Part shown: piece after piece, positions 47,602 to 57,560 of the stretch
Position numbering within the stretch: the first letter of the stretch is position 1
How the letters are laid out: every line of letters begins with the position of its first letter
Source of the DNA: Limnothrix sp. FACHB-406
GTDB taxonomy: Bacteria; Cyanobacteriota; Cyanobacteriia; CACIAM-69d
Assembly (NCBI RefSeq): GCF_014698235.1
Contig: NZ_JACJSP010000002.1
Span: 186,001-250,000, forward strand
Length of the DNA stretch: 64,000 bases
Reading direction: 5' to 3'
Notes under the pieces: generated by a model
Seen by the model: the letters and a program-made list of their open reading frames with translations, nothing else
Databases searched by the model: none
Told to the model about the DNA's origin: nothing
Position numbers and translations under genes: made by a program

Positions 47602-49320
47602 ATGACTTCTGAACCCGCCGCATCCCTGGCCTACAGCGACATTCACAATGCCGATTTGTTGAAACTGCTGCCCGGAGATGCCCGATCGATTGTGGAAGTG
47701 GGCTGTTTCACAGGGGCCTTGGGACAGGCCTACAAACGAATTAACCCCTTTGCCCAATACATCGGCTTAGAGCAAGATCCAGCGGCGGCCCAAATCGCGG
47801 CGGGCCGGCTCGATCGCGTCTATGTGGGCAATGCGGAAGATCCCCAACTGGGGGCAGAAATTCCCCCGGAAAGCATGGATTGCCTGGTTTATGGGGATGT
47901 GCTGGAGCATTTCATTAATCCTTGGCAAACCCTGACCCACCATGCACGCTGGCTGGCTCCCGGTGGCCAAGTGATTGCCTGCATTCCCAATATTCAATAT
48001 TGGGGAGCCATTGTGGATTTGCTGTCGGGCCGTTGGGAATATGCGGATTACGGCATTTTCGATCGGGGCCATTTGCGCTTCTTCACCAAGGATTCCATTA
48101 CCCAGCTTTTTCAGCAGGCGGGGTTAGAAATTGAAGAAATTCGGGGTCGCAGTCGCCCCGACGAAATGCGCGACAAATTCCAAGAGGCGATCGGGCCGCT
48201 GCTGGATCGGTTGGGGGTCGATCGGCAGCGGTTTAATCAGCAAAGTGCTTCGGTGCAATACCTGGTGCGAGCCATGCGGCCGGGCGATCGGCCCCAGCGA
48301 CACTTCTTTGCCCAAACCCTGGTGATGGAAGCCAAGGTTTGCAAACGAGTGCGAGTGACCGAACCGAATGAGTTTTTAAATCGAATTCCCGGAATGCGGG
48401 CGATCGCCCAGGATCGCACCGCCACCGCCGGAGCCGTGCAAGCCCACGAAGAGCCAATTTTTATTTGGCAACGGGCGATTTTGAACCGAGAACAGGACTT
48501 GGTGCAGCAGCGCAAACTCCTGGCCCGAGGTTATCTGATCATCTTGGAAGTGGACGACGACCCCTACCGCTGGGCCCGCACCGAAAAAACCGACTTTTTC
48601 GCCTATCGCAGCGTCCACGCCATCCAAACCTCCACGGAACCCCTGGCCGCCTTCCTGCGCCAAGTGAACCCCTACGTGGCCGTGTTTCCCAATCAGTTGG
48701 CGGAATTGCCGCCACCCGCCGCCATCGATCCACAACGACCGGTCACCCTCTTTTTTGGGGCCCTAAACCGGGAAAACGATTGGAAACCGCTGATTGACGG
48801 CATTAACCGCGTACTCAATCAACGGGGCGATCGAATTCTGGTGCATGTGATTCACGATCGCCGCTTTTTTGAAGCCCTGCAAACGCCCCACAAAACCTTC
48901 CGCCCCTTCTGTCCCTACGAGGAATATGCGGAACTGTTGCACCAAAGCGATGTGGCCCTGTTGCCCCTGGAACGCACCCGTTTCAACGGCATGAAATCAG
49001 ACTTGAAGTTCATTGAGTGTGCCGCCCACAGCACCGCCGCCCTGGCCAGCCCCGTGGTCTATCAACAAACCCTGATCGATGGTCAAACGGGCCTGCTCTA
49101 CTACAGCCCAGCGGACTTTGAGCAAAAACTAGCTGCCCTGGTTGACTACCCCCAATTACGCGAAACCCTGACCCAAAACGCCTATCAGTGGGTGTCCCAA
49201 AACCGGCTGATGTGCCAGCACTATCGCCAACGATATGAGTGGTATCAATCCCTGCTCGATCGCCTGCCGGAGTTGAACGCGGCCTTACAGCGCCGAATTC
49301 CCGATCTATTTGCAGGATGA
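47602..49320 (+). CDS. SAM methyltransferase fused to a glycosyltransferase-like domain
   Basis: 572 residues. The N-terminal half (about 25-200) is a class I methyltransferase: [17 protein letters not shown] is motif [10 protein letters not shown] and [10 protein letters not shown] follow, then [18 protein letters not shown]. The C-terminal half (about 270-560) has the shape of a GT4-like or ADP-heptose-like Rossmann domain: [26 protein letters not shown] and [35 protein letters not shown]. This last block resembles the donor-binding end of GT1/GT4 enzymes. Such fusions occur in cyanobacterial surface-glycan clusters. Substrates are not deducible. Confidence 0.85.
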   Translation: MTSEPAASLAYSDIHNADLLKLLPGDARSIVEVGCFTGALGQAYKRINPFAQYIGLEQDPAAAQIAAGRLDRVYVGNAEDPQLGAEIPPESMDCLVYGDVLEHFINPWQTLTHHARWLAPGGQVIACIPNIQYWGAIVDLLSGRWEYADYGIFDRGHLRFFTKDSITQLFQQAGLEIEEIRGRSRPDEMRDKFQEAIGPLLDRLGVDRQRFNQQSASVQYLVRAMRPGDRPQRHFFAQTLVMEAKVCKRVRVTEPNEFLNRIPGMRAIAQDRTATAGAVQAHEEPIFIWQRAILNREQDLVQQRKLLARGYLIILEVDDDPYRWARTEKTDFFAYRSVHAIQTSTEPLAAFLRQVNPYVAVFPNQLAELPPPAAIDPQRPVTLFFGALNRENDWKPLIDGINRVLNQRGDRILVHVIHDRRFFEALQTPHKTFRPFCPYEEYAELLHQSDVALLPLERTRFNGMKSDLKFIECAAHSTAALASPVVYQQTLIDGQTGLLYYSPADFEQKLAALVDYPQLRETLTQNAYQWVSQNRLMCQHYRQRYEWYQSLLDRLPELNAALQRRIPDLFAG

Positions 49321-49379
49321 CCCCAGGGCTATTGACCTCTCGCTTGTCCTCGCCGTTTCAGTCAGCCTGGATCCTGCAT

Positions 49380-49871
49380 TAGCGCAACTGATTCCAGGGT
49401 GAATGCTGGATTATTTGATTGGATTTTGTTAATTGAAAAGATAAATAATTCAAATTTTCTGAGATCATTTCGGCAACTAGCTAAAGAGCTGAATTGAGGA
49501 ATTAAAGATTCGGATTTTGATGATCTTTAAATGAATCTGAATTTGATAAAAACTTAGTTAGGAATTTCTAAATTCTTGCCATCTGTATTGACTCATTGCA
49601 ATAAATTTGAAATTCAATTCATGATCGATAAATGCTCTGTATGAAAAAATCAATCTCTAAAATACTAGATAGATCTTGATAAAGAATTGAAGATTTAAAT
49701 CAAAAATATCTAATTCACTGAAAAAATAAAAATGCGTGAAAAAAATCAGGTTTATCTTGAAATTAAGATCAACGAAAAATGCCCGATCGGTAGCCAAAAG
49801 GTTTCTGATCGGACAATTTCGAGAGTTTTTGAAATGAAATAAGCCAAGATTGACTTAAGACAATTAGAGCA
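49380..49871. other. AT-rich spacer
   Basis: Roughly 490 bases much richer in A+T than the rest of the window (runs such as attgaaaagataaataatt and gatttaaatcaaaaatat). No open frame of useful length. A ccgatc ... gatcgg stem near 49782-49811 is the only clear inverted repeat. It could be a regulatory or foreign-DNA remnant, or contain an unannotated small RNA. Confidence 0.6.
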
Positions 49872-50090
49872 TTAACCTGAAAATTCTTCGAGTTGATCCA
49901 AGCGGAGCCAAATATTGGGGGTTGGCACTTTGCACCACTTCACCAAGGCATAGTCACCGCGCAGATCTAGCACCTCTCCTTTGCTTTCAAATAGGTAGGA
50001 AGAAAAGCGCTGATCACTGGCGGTTGCTTCGACGCTGTTTTCTAGCTTTTCGCGAATGGCACGAACAAAGGAACCTTTTTTGACGGGCAT
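49872..50090 (-). CDS. ndhO: NAD(P)H-quinone oxidoreductase subunit O
   Basis: 72 residues, the standard length. A cyanobacteria- and plastid-specific peripheral subunit of the NDH-1 complex in cyclic electron flow and respiration. Recognisable throughout: [41 protein letters not shown] (read to the end as RGDYALVKW), then [14 protein letters not shown]. No other ndh gene is nearby, which is usual for ndhO. It lies 87 bases downstream of the iminopeptidase gene, on the same strand. Confidence 0.95.
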   Translation of the reverse strand: MPVKKGSFVRAIREKLENSVEATASDQRFSSYLFESKGEVLDLRGDYALVKWCKVPTPNIWLRLDQLEEFSG

Positions 50091-50177
50091 AGGAGTTAAT
50101 GGCGCGATCGCACGTAATTGTTAACTGAGAACAACCGTTTCCCGGTTGATGCAGATTGTCCCATTTTAAAGCTGAGA

Positions 50178-51128
50178 TCAGACTTTCAGTTGGGCAAAAC
50201 GTTGGGTTGCCGCCACCAATGCCTTCAGAATTCCCGGTTCCGCCATGGAGTGGCCCGCGTCGGGGATGATCTGCAACTCGGCTTCCGGCCAGGCTTGGTG
50301 TAATTCCCAGGCAGAAACCACCGGGCAAACCACGTCATAGCGGCCGTGGACAATGACGGCGGGCAAATGGCGGATCCGATCGACCCGTTGCAGCAGTTGA
50401 TCGGCCGGGTCAAACCAGCCCCCATGGACAAAGTAGTGGCACTCAATTCGGGCGAAGGCCTCCGCAAAAAAGGGATCGGCAAAGGCCGCCTGCAAATCCG
50501 CATCGGGAATGAGCTTGCTGGTGCTGGCTTCCCACACGGCCCAGGCTTTGGCCGCTTGTCGTCGCACCGCTGGATTTTTATCTGTCAGGCGACGGTAGTA
50601 AGCCCCCATCAGATCATGTCGCTCGGCTGGGGGAATTGGCTCTAGGTATTGGGCCCAGGCTTCGGGAAACAAATAGCTGGCTCCCTCTTGATAAAACCAG
50701 CGCAGTTCCTGGGGCCGCAGCATGAAAATTCCCCGCAAAATCAACCCCAAACAGCGATCGGGATGGGTTTCTGCATAGGCCAGGGCGAGGGTGCTGCCCC
50801 AACTGCCCCCAAACACCACCCATTGCTCGATCGCCAAATGCTCCCGCAAACGCTCAATATCCGCCACCAAATCCCAAGTGGTGTTGTCGGTCAAGTCCGC
50901 ATGGGGCTGGCTGCGGCCACAACCGCGCTGGTCAAATTGCACGATTCGCCACTGGGTCGGGTCGCAATATTGCCGATAGCTCGGTTGGCTGCCACCGCCG
51001 GGCCCGCCATGCAGAATCACGATCGGCTTGCCGGTGGGATTGCCACTTTCTTCAAAGTAGAGGGTGTGGCGATCGGAAACGGGCATTGTCCCTTGGCGAT
51101 AGGGGTCGATCGGCGGAAATAAACTCAT
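50178..51128 (-). CDS. pip: Prolyl iminopeptidase
   Basis: 316 residues. Alpha/beta-hydrolase that removes N-terminal proline from peptides in the cytoplasm. Diagnostic: the oxyanion-hole HGGPGGGSQPSYRQYCDP near residue 40, FDQRGCGRSQPHADL near 65, the nucleophile elbow GGSWGSTLALAYAETHP near 108, GRYDVVCP with the catalytic Asp near 270, and the catalytic His in DAGHSM near 297. Full length. The start MSLFPPIDPYRQG is typical. It is divergent from the peroxiredoxin gene. Confidence 0.95.
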   Translation of the reverse strand: MSLFPPIDPYRQGTMPVSDRHTLYFEESGNPTGKPIVILHGGPGGGSQPSYRQYCDPTQWRIVQFDQRGCGRSQPHADLTDNTTWDLVADIERLREHLAIEQWVVFGGSWGSTLALAYAETHPDRCLGLILRGIFMLRPQELRWFYQEGASYLFPEAWAQYLEPIPPAERHDLMGAYYRRLTDKNPAVRRQAAKAWAVWEASTSKLIPDADLQAAFADPFFAEAFARIECHYFVHGGWFDPADQLLQRVDRIRHLPAVIVHGRYDVVCPVVSAWELHQAWPEAELQIIPDAGHSMAEPGILKALVAATQRFAQLKV

Positions 51129-51219
51129 GGCAATCCGTCATGTCAAAATCGTAATGACTATGATATTCTCGTAACAGTTCGTAATTCGTCTAAAACAGCG
51201 CAACAGGAGACTCACTCCC

Positions 51220-51813
51220 ATGACCGAAGGTTGCCTCCGTGTGGGCCAAGTTGCCCCTGACTTCACCGCTACGGCCGTTTCTGACCAAGAGTTCAAAGAA
51301 ATTAAGCTGTCGAACTACCGTGGCAAGTATGTAGTCCTATTTTTCTATCCCCTGGACTTCACTTTTGTCTGCCCCACGGAAATCACGGCCTTCAGCGATC
51401 GCTACGCTGAGTTCTCGCAACTGAACGCCGAAGTATTGGGCGTTTCGGTGGACAGCGCCTTCTCGCACCTGGCTTGGATCCAAACCGATCGCAAGTCCGG
51501 CGGTGTGGGCGATCTGAGCTACCCGTTGGTTTCGGACATCAAGAAGGAAATCAGCACCGCTTACAACGTGCTGACTGAAGAAGGCATTGCCCTGCGCGGC
51601 CTGTTCATTATTGACAAGGAAGGTGTGATTCAACACGCCACCATCAACAACCTGGCCTTCGGCCGCAGCGTGGATGAGACCTTGCGCGTGCTGCAAGCGA
51701 TTCAATACGTGCAAACTCACCCCGATGAAGTGTGCCCCGCTGGTTGGCAACCGGGCGAAAAGACGATGAATCCGGATCCTGTGAAGTCGAAGGACTATTT
51801 TGCCGCCCTGTAA
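51220..51813 (+). CDS. Typical 2-Cys peroxiredoxin
   Basis: 197 residues. Reduces hydrogen and alkyl peroxides, using thioredoxin as donor. Peroxidatic Cys51 sits in DFTFVCPTE and resolving Cys172 in [18 protein letters not shown] and the C-terminal YF (KDYFAAL) correspond to the GGLG and YF motifs linked to hyperoxidation sensitivity, so the protein may be overoxidised under peroxide stress. The start is preceded by caacaggaga. tatgat at 51159 may be its -10. Its transcript is ended by the terminator at 52027. Confidence 0.96.
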   Translation: MTEGCLRVGQVAPDFTATAVSDQEFKEIKLSNYRGKYVVLFFYPLDFTFVCPTEITAFSDRYAEFSQLNAEVLGVSVDSAFSHLAWIQTDRKSGGVGDLSYPLVSDIKKEISTAYNVLTEEGIALRGLFIIDKEGVIQHATINNLAFGRSVDETLRVLQAIQYVQTHPDEVCPAGWQPGEKTMNPDPVKSKDYFAAL

Positions 51814-52145
51814 TTGACGCAAATTTCGGCGTTCTAGCCGGAATTGGTCGGCTGATGGCCACCGTTGCGATTGCCCTCAGGCTTGGGTAATGGTGGCTCA
51901 AGCTCCTCCTTCCTAGGAACCCAACCCGATCGACCGATGAGCCAAAACCTCTCGATCGAGCTGTAGGGTTGGAGATCATTTCTTGGACATCATTTCGAGG
52001 TTGGCTGAACTGACTCCTGAGAGAGGGTCGCTATCTTTTGGCAAGATGGCGACTTTTTTGTTAGTTGGGCGTTCGGGATTGGGGTTCGATCGATTCGGTA
52101 GACTTTGGGATGAATTGCCCTGCTGAATGGTCTCAAAGCTGTCCA
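51814..52145. other. Spacer with peroxiredoxin terminator
   Basis: 332 bases. Apart from the strong terminator stem at 52027-52059, only unremarkable sequence is seen. Confidence 0.6.
52027..52059 (+). terminator. Intrinsic terminator after the peroxiredoxin gene
   Basis: gtcgctatctt pairs with aagatggcgac (11 bp with one wobble) around a ttggc loop and is followed by six T residues, a textbook rho-independent terminator on the plus strand. Confidence 0.9.
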
Positions 52146-52574
52146 ATGAGTCGTCGCCCATCCCCATCATCTGCCGATCGCCCGGATCCTTTGCCTAAGG
52201 AGCCTTTGTCTGAGGAGGCGGAGTTTTCGGCTTTTTTAGCCCAGTTGAGCGATCGGTTAGCGGCGACGGAAACCGCCATGGGCCAGGTGCGATCGCGCTT
52301 GGAGCAGGTGCGGGCCGATCGGGAGCGGCGAGCCAGTTTGGGCCATCAGGTGGAAGTGGTGCGGGCGGATTTGGCCCGGGCGCGCGATCGAGAAATTCGC
52401 AGCGAATTAACGCAAACGATCCAGACCTTGCAGCGGGAGCTGGAAGAGTTGGACTTGGCCTTGGAAAGTCGCCTCTTTGCGGACAGCGGTTTAAAGGAAG
52501 TGTTTTGGCAAGCGGTGCGGTTTGGCAGTTTGGGAGTGGTGTTGGGTTGGTTGCTCAAGCTATGGGCCGGTTAA
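52146..52574 (+). CDS. Hypothetical coiled-coil protein with C-terminal membrane helix
   Basis: 142 residues from the ATG at 52146 (MSRRPSPSSADRP); an in-frame upstream ATG at 52065 overlaps the terminator region and is less likely. Residues about 30-105 are a charged coiled coil (LAQLSDRLAATETAMGQVRS, REIRSELTQTIQTLQRELEE). Residues about 122-140 form a hydrophobic C-terminal helix (AVRFGSLGVVLGWLLKLWAG), so this is probably a tail-anchored membrane protein. Family not recognised. Its stop overlaps the start of the SGNH gene by one base (TAATG), implying translational coupling. Confidence 0.7.
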   Translation: MSRRPSPSSADRPDPLPKEPLSEEAEFSAFLAQLSDRLAATETAMGQVRSRLEQVRADRERRASLGHQVEVVRADLARARDREIRSELTQTIQTLQRELEELDLALESRLFADSGLKEVFWQAVRFGSLGVVLGWLLKLWAG

Positions 52575-53866
52575 TGGCGGGTGGGGCGCTGGTGTGGGCG
52601 GTTCTGTTAGGTTTGGGGATCGATCGAGCTGATGCCGATCGGCCGATCGAGCCGCCTCAACCCCCCGTGGATGCGCAAACCCTGGATGCGCAAACCCTGG
52701 ATGCGCAAACCTTGCTCAAAAACTGGGAAGCGCCCTTGCCCCCGGAGCGTCGGCGGCCCCTGTGGCCCCTGACTCCGCGACCGCCGGTTTCGCTCGATCG
52801 CGCCCGGTGGGGGAGTCCTCGGTTGGAATCGCAGTTGCGGCTCTATCGGCAATATTTGGCGACCCATGGCCAGCCGCCGGATTTGTTGATTGTGGGTAGT
52901 TCCCGATCGCTCCAGGGCATTGACCCGACGGTTTTGGCCCGTTCGTTGTCAACAACCCTGCGGCGGCCCGTGCGGGTGTTTAACTTTGGCATTAACGGTG
53001 CAACGGCCCAGGTGGTGCGCTGGTTGCTGATGGATTTGTTTCCGCCGGACTGGTTGCCTCGGGTGGTGGTTTGGGGCGATGGCTCGCGGGCCTTTAACAG
53101 CGGTCGGATCGATCGCACCTTTGCCAGCATTGCGGCTTCCGAGGGCTTTCGACAACTGGCCATGGCCCGCGCCCGGGGCGGTCATCCCTGGTCTGTGGCG
53201 CGGTGGCGGGAATCTCCTTGGGGGCGATCGGTCAACGGGTTGCCATCCTTGACCCTCAACAGCAGCACTTATCCCAGCGCGGCCCTGATGCCCGGCCTGA
53301 TGCCCGGTTGGTTTCAACGACAACCACCCTTGCCACTGCGCCCAGAGCCAGAACTCGATCGGCTGGGATTTTTGGCTGATTTGCGCCGTTTTGCGCCCGA
53401 TCGCTACTACCAACAATTTCCGAAAGTGCCCGGTCGCTATGACGATATGTACAGCGGTTTTCAGTTGGCAGGCGGTGTTCAAGATCGAGCGGTGCGCCAG
53501 TTGATCACCTTTGCTCGATCGCGCGGCATTCGTCTGAGTTTTGTGAACTTGCCCCTCAGTCAGGATTATTTGGATCCGGCCCGGCTGACCTATGAACGGG
53601 AATTCCAGACCTATTTGGCACAACTGCGAGATCAGGGGTTAATCGTTCAAGATTGGTTGCTGCGCTGGCCCGATCGCCACGACTATTTCGCAGACCCCAG
53701 CCACATCAACCGCTACGGAGCCGCCGCGATCGCCCTGGATTTGGCCCAGGATGCCTGGCTGCGTTGGAATTTGACCCCGATCGCCGGTCGGCCTGCACCG
53801 GTTTTGAATGGAGCGCCGAATCGGGAGAACAGTGGGCGATCGGGGCCACTGCGGCCAGCCCCTTAA
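52574..53866 (+). CDS. SGNH-hydrolase-like exported protein
   Basis: 430 residues from the ATG at 52574; ATG at 52562 is an alternative. A signal peptide or anchor (about 1-20; MAGGALVWAVLLGLG) leads into a DAQTL pentapeptide repeated three times (about 31-45), encoded by 15-bp repeats. The folded part resembles SGNH/DUF1574-type acyl-transfer or esterase domains: LLIVGSSRSLQGIDP (GSS nucleophile block), FNFGINGATAQVV (block II Gly/Asn), and a C-terminal YFADPSHINRYGA, with the Asp and His of the catalytic dyad spaced two residues apart. It may modify a surface glycan. The preceding coiled-coil membrane protein is a likely partner. Confidence 0.75.
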   Translation: MAGGALVWAVLLGLGIDRADADRPIEPPQPPVDAQTLDAQTLDAQTLLKNWEAPLPPERRRPLWPLTPRPPVSLDRARWGSPRLESQLRLYRQYLATHGQPPDLLIVGSSRSLQGIDPTVLARSLSTTLRRPVRVFNFGINGATAQVVRWLLMDLFPPDWLPRVVVWGDGSRAFNSGRIDRTFASIAASEGFRQLAMARARGGHPWSVARWRESPWGRSVNGLPSLTLNSSTYPSAALMPGLMPGWFQRQPPLPLRPEPELDRLGFLADLRRFAPDRYYQQFPKVPGRYDDMYSGFQLAGGVQDRAVRQLITFARSRGIRLSFVNLPLSQDYLDPARLTYEREFQTYLAQLRDQGLIVQDWLLRWPDRHDYFADPSHINRYGAAAIALDLAQDAWLRWNLTPIAGRPAPVLNGAPNRENSGRSGPLRPAP

Positions 53867-54197
53867 AAGATTGGCTTTCGCGTTAGAAATCCGAATGGTT
53901 GTGGACTCGGATCGTTGGCAATAATCGTTGGCAATGATCACTGGCAATTGCCCTTGGAATCAACCTTGCGATCGGGGGCGAGATCATGAACCGCGATCGG
54001 GTAGGTGAGTGGAACCCAAAGGGGGGCGATCGGCTGAATGAGCCACCGAAGCGATCGGGACTAAATCCTTATGGAGCCTTGTTTTACGTCGTTTTGTCGA
54101 GACAGTTGGCCGTGAATTAACAAACGGTCTAGTATCTAACAAACGGTGTTAGGATTGCCACAGTAATAGAAAGAATCTCCAAGGATCATCATCATTC
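53867..54197. other. Spacer containing the pnp promoter
   Basis: 331 bases. Caatgatcactggcaatt-like repeats (gttggcaataatcgttggcaatgatcactggcaatt) occur at 53914-53950. The right end carries the taacaaacggt direct repeat described separately. No gene supported. Confidence 0.55.
54118..54147. promoter_or_regulatory. Direct repeat in the pnp promoter region
   Basis: taacaaacggt occurs at 54118-54128 and 54137-54147, 19 bp apart. Between the copies is tagtat, a possible -10 hexamer. A repeated word bracketing a promoter is compatible with a repressor or activator site; no protein can be named. Confidence 0.4.
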
Positions 54198-56354
54198 ATG
54201 CAAGAAATTGACAAGTCAATATCCTTTGATGGAAGGGATATTCGGCTGAAGATCGGTTTGCTCGCACCCCAAGCTGGTGGATCGGTACTGATTGGGTCGG
54301 GCGATACCGCAGTGTTAGTAACCGCCACCCGTTCCTCAGCGCGCGAGGGCATTGATTTTCTTCCCCTCACTGTTGATTACGAAGAACGGCTGTATGCCGC
54401 CGGCCGCATTCCGGGTAGCTTCCAACGCCGCGAAGGTCGCCCGCCGGAAAAGGCAATTTTGACTGGGCGCTTAATCGATCGCCCCCTGCGCCCGCTGTTC
54501 CCGAATTGGTTGCGCGACGATATCCAAGTGGTGGCCACCACCGTGTCCCTCGATCCCGACGTGCCGCCGGATGTGCTGGCCGTGACGGGTGCTTCGATCG
54601 CCACCTTGCTGGCCCAAATTCCCTTCCAGGGGCCGATGGCGGCGGTGCGCGTGGGTTTGGTGGGCGACGAGTTCATCATCAACCCCACCTATGCGGAAAT
54701 TGAAAAGGGTGAATTGGATCTGGTGGTTGCCGGATCGCCCGATGGCGTGGTGATGGTGGAGGCGGGGGCCAATCAACTGCCCGAAGCGGACATCATCGAG
54801 GCGATCGACTTTGGCTATGAAGCCGTGCGCGACTTGATTCAAGCGCAACGGGACATCATCGCTGAATTGGGTCTGGAGCTGGTGACGGCGGAACCCCCCG
54901 CGATCGACACCACCCTCGAAGACTTCATTCGATCGCGCACCACGGGCGAAATCAAAGGCATCTTGTCGCAATTTGAGCTGGGCAAAACCCGGCGCGACGC
55001 GGCCTTGGATGCCCTGCAAGCCACTGTGGCCCAGGAAATTGCCGATCGGGCCGATGACGACGCGATCAAAGTGGCCGCCACCGCTGACCCCAAGGCCCTG
55101 CCCAAGGTCTTCAAGGCTGTCACCAAGTCCCTGATGCGTCGCCAAATCGTTGAAGATGGCGTGCGCGTTGATGGGCGCAAACTGGACGAAGTGCGGCAGG
55201 TCTCCTGCCGGGCCGGGGTGTTGCCCCCGCGCGTTCATGGCAGCGGCCTGTTTCAACGGGGCTTGACCCAGGTGATGTCCGTGGTGACGCTGGGGACTCC
55301 CGGCGATGCCCAAGAACTGGACGACCTGCACCCGGACGAACAGAAGCGCTACCTGCACCACTACAACTTCCCGCCCTACTCGGTGGGTGAAACCCGCCCG
55401 ATGCGATCGCCCGGTCGCCGGGAAATCGGTCACGGGGCCTTGGCAGAACGGGCCCTGGTTCCCGTGTTGCCGCCGAAGGATGCCTTCCCCTACGTGTTGC
55501 GCGTGGTGTCGGAAGTATTGTCCTCCGATGGTTCCACCTCCATGGGGTCCGTTTGCGGCTCCACCCTGTCCCTGATGGATGCCGGTGTGCCGATCGCCAA
55601 GCCCGTCAGCGGCGCAGCGATGGGCCTAATTAAGGAAGGTGAAGAAATTCGCGTCCTCACCGACATCCAAGGTCTGGAAGACTTCCTGGGTGACATGGAC
55701 TTCAAGGTGGCTGGCACCGACAGCGGCATCACCGCCTTGCAAATGGACATGAAGATCACCGGGTTGGACATGGGCACGATCGCCAAGGCGATCGAACAGG
55801 CCCGCCCGGCGCGTCTGCACATCCTGGAAAAGATGATGGCGGCGATCGATCAACCGCGTGGCGACCTGTCGAAGTTTGCCCCGCGCCTGCTGACCTTCCG
55901 GATCGACCCGAGCGACATCGGCATGGTGATCGGGCCCGGTGGCAAAACGATCAAGGGCATCGTCGAAGAAACCGGCGCGAAAATCGACATCGAAGACAGC
56001 GGCTTAGTCACCGTGTCCTCGAACGATGGCGAAAAGGCCAAGCGCGCGGCCCAAATTGTCCAAAACATGACCCGCAAGATCGAAGTGGGCAGCGTGTTTG
56101 TGGGCAAAGTCACCCGCACGATCCCGATCGGGGCCTTTGTGGAATTCTTGCCCGGCAAAGAAGGCATGATCCACATTTCCCAACTGGCCGATCGGCGTGT
56201 GGGCAAAGTCGAAGACGTGGTGGCCGTGGGTGATGAGGTGATCATCAAGGTGCGCGAAATTGACAATCGCGGCCGGATCAACCTGACTCGTTTGGGCATC
56301 CACCCCGACGAAGCGGCGGCGGCCCGCGATGCGGCCGAAGCAGCGGCCACCTAA
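54198..56354 (+). CDS. pnp: Polynucleotide phosphorylase
   Basis: 718 residues. Phosphorolytic 3'-5' exoribonuclease and, in cyanobacteria lacking poly(A) polymerase, the tailing enzyme. Domains in order: RNase PH-like 1 (about 5-215; [25 protein letters not shown] read in part), helical linker (about 235-310), RNase PH-like 2 (about 315-545; [23 protein letters not shown] and the catalytic-site D in [14 protein letters not shown]). A KH domain follows (about 560-620; [21 protein letters not shown] in part), then an S1 domain (about 630-700; [15 protein letters not shown]). Full length, cytoplasmic, followed by a strong terminator. Confidence 0.98.
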   Translation: MQEIDKSISFDGRDIRLKIGLLAPQAGGSVLIGSGDTAVLVTATRSSAREGIDFLPLTVDYEERLYAAGRIPGSFQRREGRPPEKAILTGRLIDRPLRPLFPNWLRDDIQVVATTVSLDPDVPPDVLAVTGASIATLLAQIPFQGPMAAVRVGLVGDEFIINPTYAEIEKGELDLVVAGSPDGVVMVEAGANQLPEADIIEAIDFGYEAVRDLIQAQRDIIAELGLELVTAEPPAIDTTLEDFIRSRTTGEIKGILSQFELGKTRRDAALDALQATVAQEIADRADDDAIKVAATADPKALPKVFKAVTKSLMRRQIVEDGVRVDGRKLDEVRQVSCRAGVLPPRVHGSGLFQRGLTQVMSVVTLGTPGDAQELDDLHPDEQKRYLHHYNFPPYSVGETRPMRSPGRREIGHGALAERALVPVLPPKDAFPYVLRVVSEVLSSDGSTSMGSVCGSTLSLMDAGVPIAKPVSGAAMGLIKEGEEIRVLTDIQGLEDFLGDMDFKVAGTDSGITALQMDMKITGLDMGTIAKAIEQARPARLHILEKMMAAIDQPRGDLSKFAPRLLTFRIDPSDIGMVIGPGGKTIKGIVEETGAKIDIEDSGLVTVSSNDGEKAKRAAQIVQNMTRKIEVGSVFVGKVTRTIPIGAFVEFLPGKEGMIHISQLADRRVGKVEDVVAVGDEVIIKVREIDNRGRINLTRLGIHPDEAAAARDAAEAAAT

Positions 56355-56455
56355 GGAACTGGGGCCTAAAAGCCCCGCCCCGGCCTCCTCCAGCAGCCTA
56401 TTGGCGAGAGGTATGGGGCCAATTCCATGGCTCTTGCATGAGGGCTACCCAACCT

Positions 56456-56491
56456 AAAACCGGAGATCGAACAGTCGATCTCCGGTTTTTT
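56456..56491 (+). terminator. pnp terminator
   Basis: aaaaccggagatcga pairs perfectly with tcgatctccggtttt around acag and is followed by further T residues: a near-perfect 15-bp intrinsic terminator, about 100 bases after the pnp stop. The symmetric A/T flanks make it potentially bidirectional. Confidence 0.92.
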
Positions 56492-56947
56492 GTGGGCATT
56501 GTTCTGAATTGGTTCTGAATTGTTTGCAGAACGGCGCTCAACAATGGGAGGCGATCGAACAAAAACGCCGATCGCCCCATGCTGTCAGGCCTCTAGGCAA
56601 AAATCACTAGCGAGGTTAACCAGAATCACAGGGAATGATGATGGCGATCGCAGGACTCAGCTCCCGAAATCCTTGACCATAGCTCCTTAGCAGAACGGAG
56701 GGAATCTTCGTTGTGACGCTTCCCTCCGCTGTTACCAATCTCTCGATGCCTGACCTCATCCTTGTGGGAATGTTCCCCATGGGTGGGGTCAAGCCTCCAT
56801 ATTAACCAAAGAATTTGCTCAAGCCCGACTTTGCCAGCGCGTGGCCTTTTGATGGTTGGTATTCGGCTCAAATTGTGGTGAAATGCGGACATGAGCCGCC
56901 TTTTGTAGCCTTGAAATCAACTTAAAACAAAACCGAAGCCGGTTGAA

Positions 56948-57032
56948 TCTTGGATCTTGAATCTTGAGTCTTGAATCAAGATGGAATTCGTATTGAACGC
57001 CTATGGAACGCCTATGGAACTCCTATGGAATT
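56948..57032. repeat. Heptanucleotide and 11-bp tandem repeats
   Basis: tcttgga, tcttgaa, tcttgag, tcttgaa run head to tail at 7-bp period (56948-56975), a heptanucleotide STRR as known in cyanobacteria. Then cctatggaacg, cctatggaact, cctatggaatt run at 11-bp period (57000-57032). Confidence 0.85.
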
Positions 57033-57163
57033 CGGATGGGATCCGCGGGTGACTTGGGTTTGGATCAGGGGTGTTTCCTTGCTGCTGGGGCGGCCCTGTT
57101 AAGCTAAGAGCATGAGAAACCCCTGGCCAAGTCGTTTATTCCCACCGGGCGATCGGGCGATCG

Positions 57164-57556
57164 TTGAAGACTTCTCAGATTGAGCTAACGGAGTCCTACC
57201 CTTGTCCCTGTCGGCAACGGGGCACCCTGCGGCCGATCGCACTCATGGACGCATTTGGCTGCGATCGCTGCCAGCAAATTTTTGTGGTGACCGAATCGGG
57301 CGATCAAATTGAGCAGGTGTCTTCTGGGGCAATCTACCGACGGCTGTGGCGATGGACAGGAACGCGCTGGCTCTCTGTGCGTCCACCCTTGCGTGAAAAT
57401 TATTTGCCCATTACCCTTTGGGCTGGATTTGTCTTGGTGTTGGCTTGGTTGCCCCTGATTGTCAAAGGACTGGCAGGCACGGCGGCTTGGCTGTTGCCGG
57501 GATTGCTGGTGATTGGGCTACCGCTGTTGTTGTTATGGCTGGCATACCGGCGCTGA
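57164..57556 (+). CDS. Hypothetical membrane protein with N-terminal zinc-ribbon-like cysteines
   Basis: 130 residues with a TTG start (no in-frame ATG lies upstream). Four cysteines form pairs, CPCRQRG near residue 15 and CDRC near residue 34, consistent with a small zinc ribbon. Two hydrophobic segments (about 84-103, LWAGFVLVLAWLPLIVKG, and 107-127, AWLLPGLLVIGLPLLLLWLA) anchor the C-terminus in the membrane. The family is conserved-looking but not known to me by name. It ends 4 bases before proA, so the two are probably co-transcribed. Confidence 0.75.
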   Translation: MKTSQIELTESYPCPCRQRGTLRPIALMDAFGCDRCQQIFVVTESGDQIEQVSSGAIYRRLWRWTGTRWLSVRPPLRENYLPITLWAGFVLVLAWLPLIVKGLAGTAAWLLPGLLVIGLPLLLLWLAYRR

Positions 57557-57560
57557 GATT

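Larger units (their letters stand above)
56355..57163. other. Spacer between pnp and the next gene
   Basis: About 800 bases. It holds the pnp terminator and, at 56948-57032, two successive short tandem repeats. An 88-codon minus-strand frame (56626-56892) has no recognisable domain and is not supported. A GC-rich stretch at 57070-57160 may be the promoter of the following gene. Confidence 0.55.

Noticed and set aside
56626-56892. An 88-codon minus-strand frame after pnp, rich in His and Arg
   Set aside because: No family resemblance, no ribosome binding site noted, and it lies in a spacer with several chance frames.
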